64,000 nt of DNA from Paramecium pentaurelia (Eukaryota > Ciliophora > Oligohymenophorea > Peniculida > Parameciidae): positions 62,001 to 126,000 of the forward strand of contig CAJJDO010000082.1 of the NCBI GenBank assembly GCA_905183005.1, written 5' to 3'. This document shows, one piece after another, positions 63,381-64,000 of this stretch. Positions within the stretch are counted from its first letter, which is position 1. Each line of letters begins with the position of its first letter. Both the position numbers and the translations under genes were made by a program. The notes beneath the pieces were generated by a model. The model searched no databases and was not told the DNA's origin. It worked only from the letters and a program-made list of their open reading frames with translations.

Positions 63381-64000
63381 TATTGATTTATCCCTACTCA
63401 AATTGATATTCGATAAATCAAATATTTTCTCTTTTTAATGAATCTAACTAGGTTATTATAAATGAAAATTCTAAGGAAGACTTTATTAAGAATTTTATCT
63501 TCTACTTGGTGTTTATTATTATTGAAATAATTAATATTCTAAATCATTATTTAGAATTGGTTATTTTTCTATCGAAATTTCTTTAATATTTTAACCTTAA
63601 TTTGGTTCGGTTATCCTTGATTTATTAGTGACTTATTATTCAAAAATAGGTTTATGTTTATGCATCGGAATAATTCCCAATTGATTTAATGAAGATTTTT
63701 AAGGTTAAATTTATTAATGCATTGACAATTCATTATCTGGTTAAGCACTAACATTCATTGGATAATATGAATTTCTTTAATCAGCTATATACTCTTCATT
63801 AGTAATGAGAATTGGACTTTTATTTAAATATTCTCCCTATGTATTAATTTAGTATCTGCCTTATTATTATACCTTATCATATTAAGATTTATATATATTA
63901 TTTTTTTGTTGTTAATCAGAGTTATTATTTTCAGAAAATTCTATGATACCATAATTTTATCTTAATTAATTGAAATATTGCCCCTATGGTGTATTTTATG
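62577..64000 (-). CDS. Gln/Asn-rich C2HC zinc-finger protein, 5' end beyond window
   Basis: Minus-strand frame open from the window edge to TGA 62577-62579; no start inside the window, so the N-terminus is missing. It is rich in Gln (TAA/TAG), with a Q24 run, and has a C2HC finger spaced C-x2-C-x11-H-x3-C (YCTMCDQF ... HLNFC). Downstream are charged helices (DQKQRRLINELTKIKYLIEV, EYTPEQQKQKQYCLFALEIL). The C2HC module resembles the zf-C2HC class seen in ciliary and centrosomal proteins. One intron of 30 nt near 62670 is possible but not required. Function unknown. Confidence 0.72.
63306..63377 (-). repeat. (TTA)24 microsatellite coding poly-Gln on minus strand
   Basis: 72 bp of pure TTA on the plus strand, read as 24 TAA (Gln) codons in the minus-strand zinc-finger gene. 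Third trinucleotide repeat of the same unit in the window, each in coding sequence. Confidence 0.92.

Overview
The window is nuclear DNA of a ciliate, most like Paramecium (inferred). TAA and TAG occur in-frame throughout conserved enzymes where glutamine is expected, and TGA is the only stop. Introns are tiny: about 70 GT...AG introns of roughly 20-32 nt are needed to keep conserved reading frames open. The DNA is very A+T rich, and genes on both strands are packed with gaps that are often under 100 bp. No telomeric repeat, rRNA, tRNA, CRISPR array or insertion sequence was seen. It looks like the interior of a macronuclear chromosome. Intron boundaries and starts were assigned by eye, so single-exon edges may be off by a few codons.

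Layout. 1-4.2 kb, minus strand: aspartate aminotransferase (C-terminus off the window), class I fructose-bisphosphate aldolase, and a two-helix membrane protein. 6.2-12.3 kb: a very Gln/Asn-rich protein, PRPP synthetase and a TBC1D5-like RabGAP. 12.4-15.1 kb: a coiled-coil protein carrying an uninterrupted run of 209 AAT codons. 15.2-20.1 kb: an MFS sugar transporter divergent from a PP2C phosphatase, then a multi-pass alpha/beta hydrolase. 20.2-25.7 kb: a PH/oxysterol-binding protein, a small basic protein, an EBP-family sterol isomerase-like protein and an eIF2-beta-like factor. 25.9-32.9 kb: a ULK/Atg1-like kinase overlapping an unknown gene, an SMG5/6/7-like protein ending in a Regnase-type NYN nuclease domain, a decayed Gly/Tyr/Thr/Gln repeat gene, and a SAM/Cys-rich protein. 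33-44.2 kb: kelch protein, dual-specificity phosphatase, HEATR3/Syo1-like protein, small unknowns, TIM14/Pam18, STK32-like kinase, FAM227 protein, mitochondrial IF3-like protein and a multi-pass membrane protein. 44.3-54.4 kb: MSH5-like MutS homolog, small ciliate-type proteins, a mitochondrial carrier and a DHHC palmitoyltransferase. 54.6-58.5 kb: two tandem paralogs of the 2.6-kb membrane protein. 58.9-64 kb: glutamine synthetase, a second TBC protein, and a Gln-rich zinc-finger protein running off the window.

The genes do not form one pathway. They are a normal mix of metabolism, membrane traffic and signalling. The unusual features are structural: zero-gap and overlapping gene neighbours, the giant pure AAT coding repeat, a sharply bounded near-identical tract between two tandem paralogs that includes an intron, and unusual domain fusions (SMG-type helical domain plus NYN nuclease; PH plus a membrane-anchored middle plus ORP).
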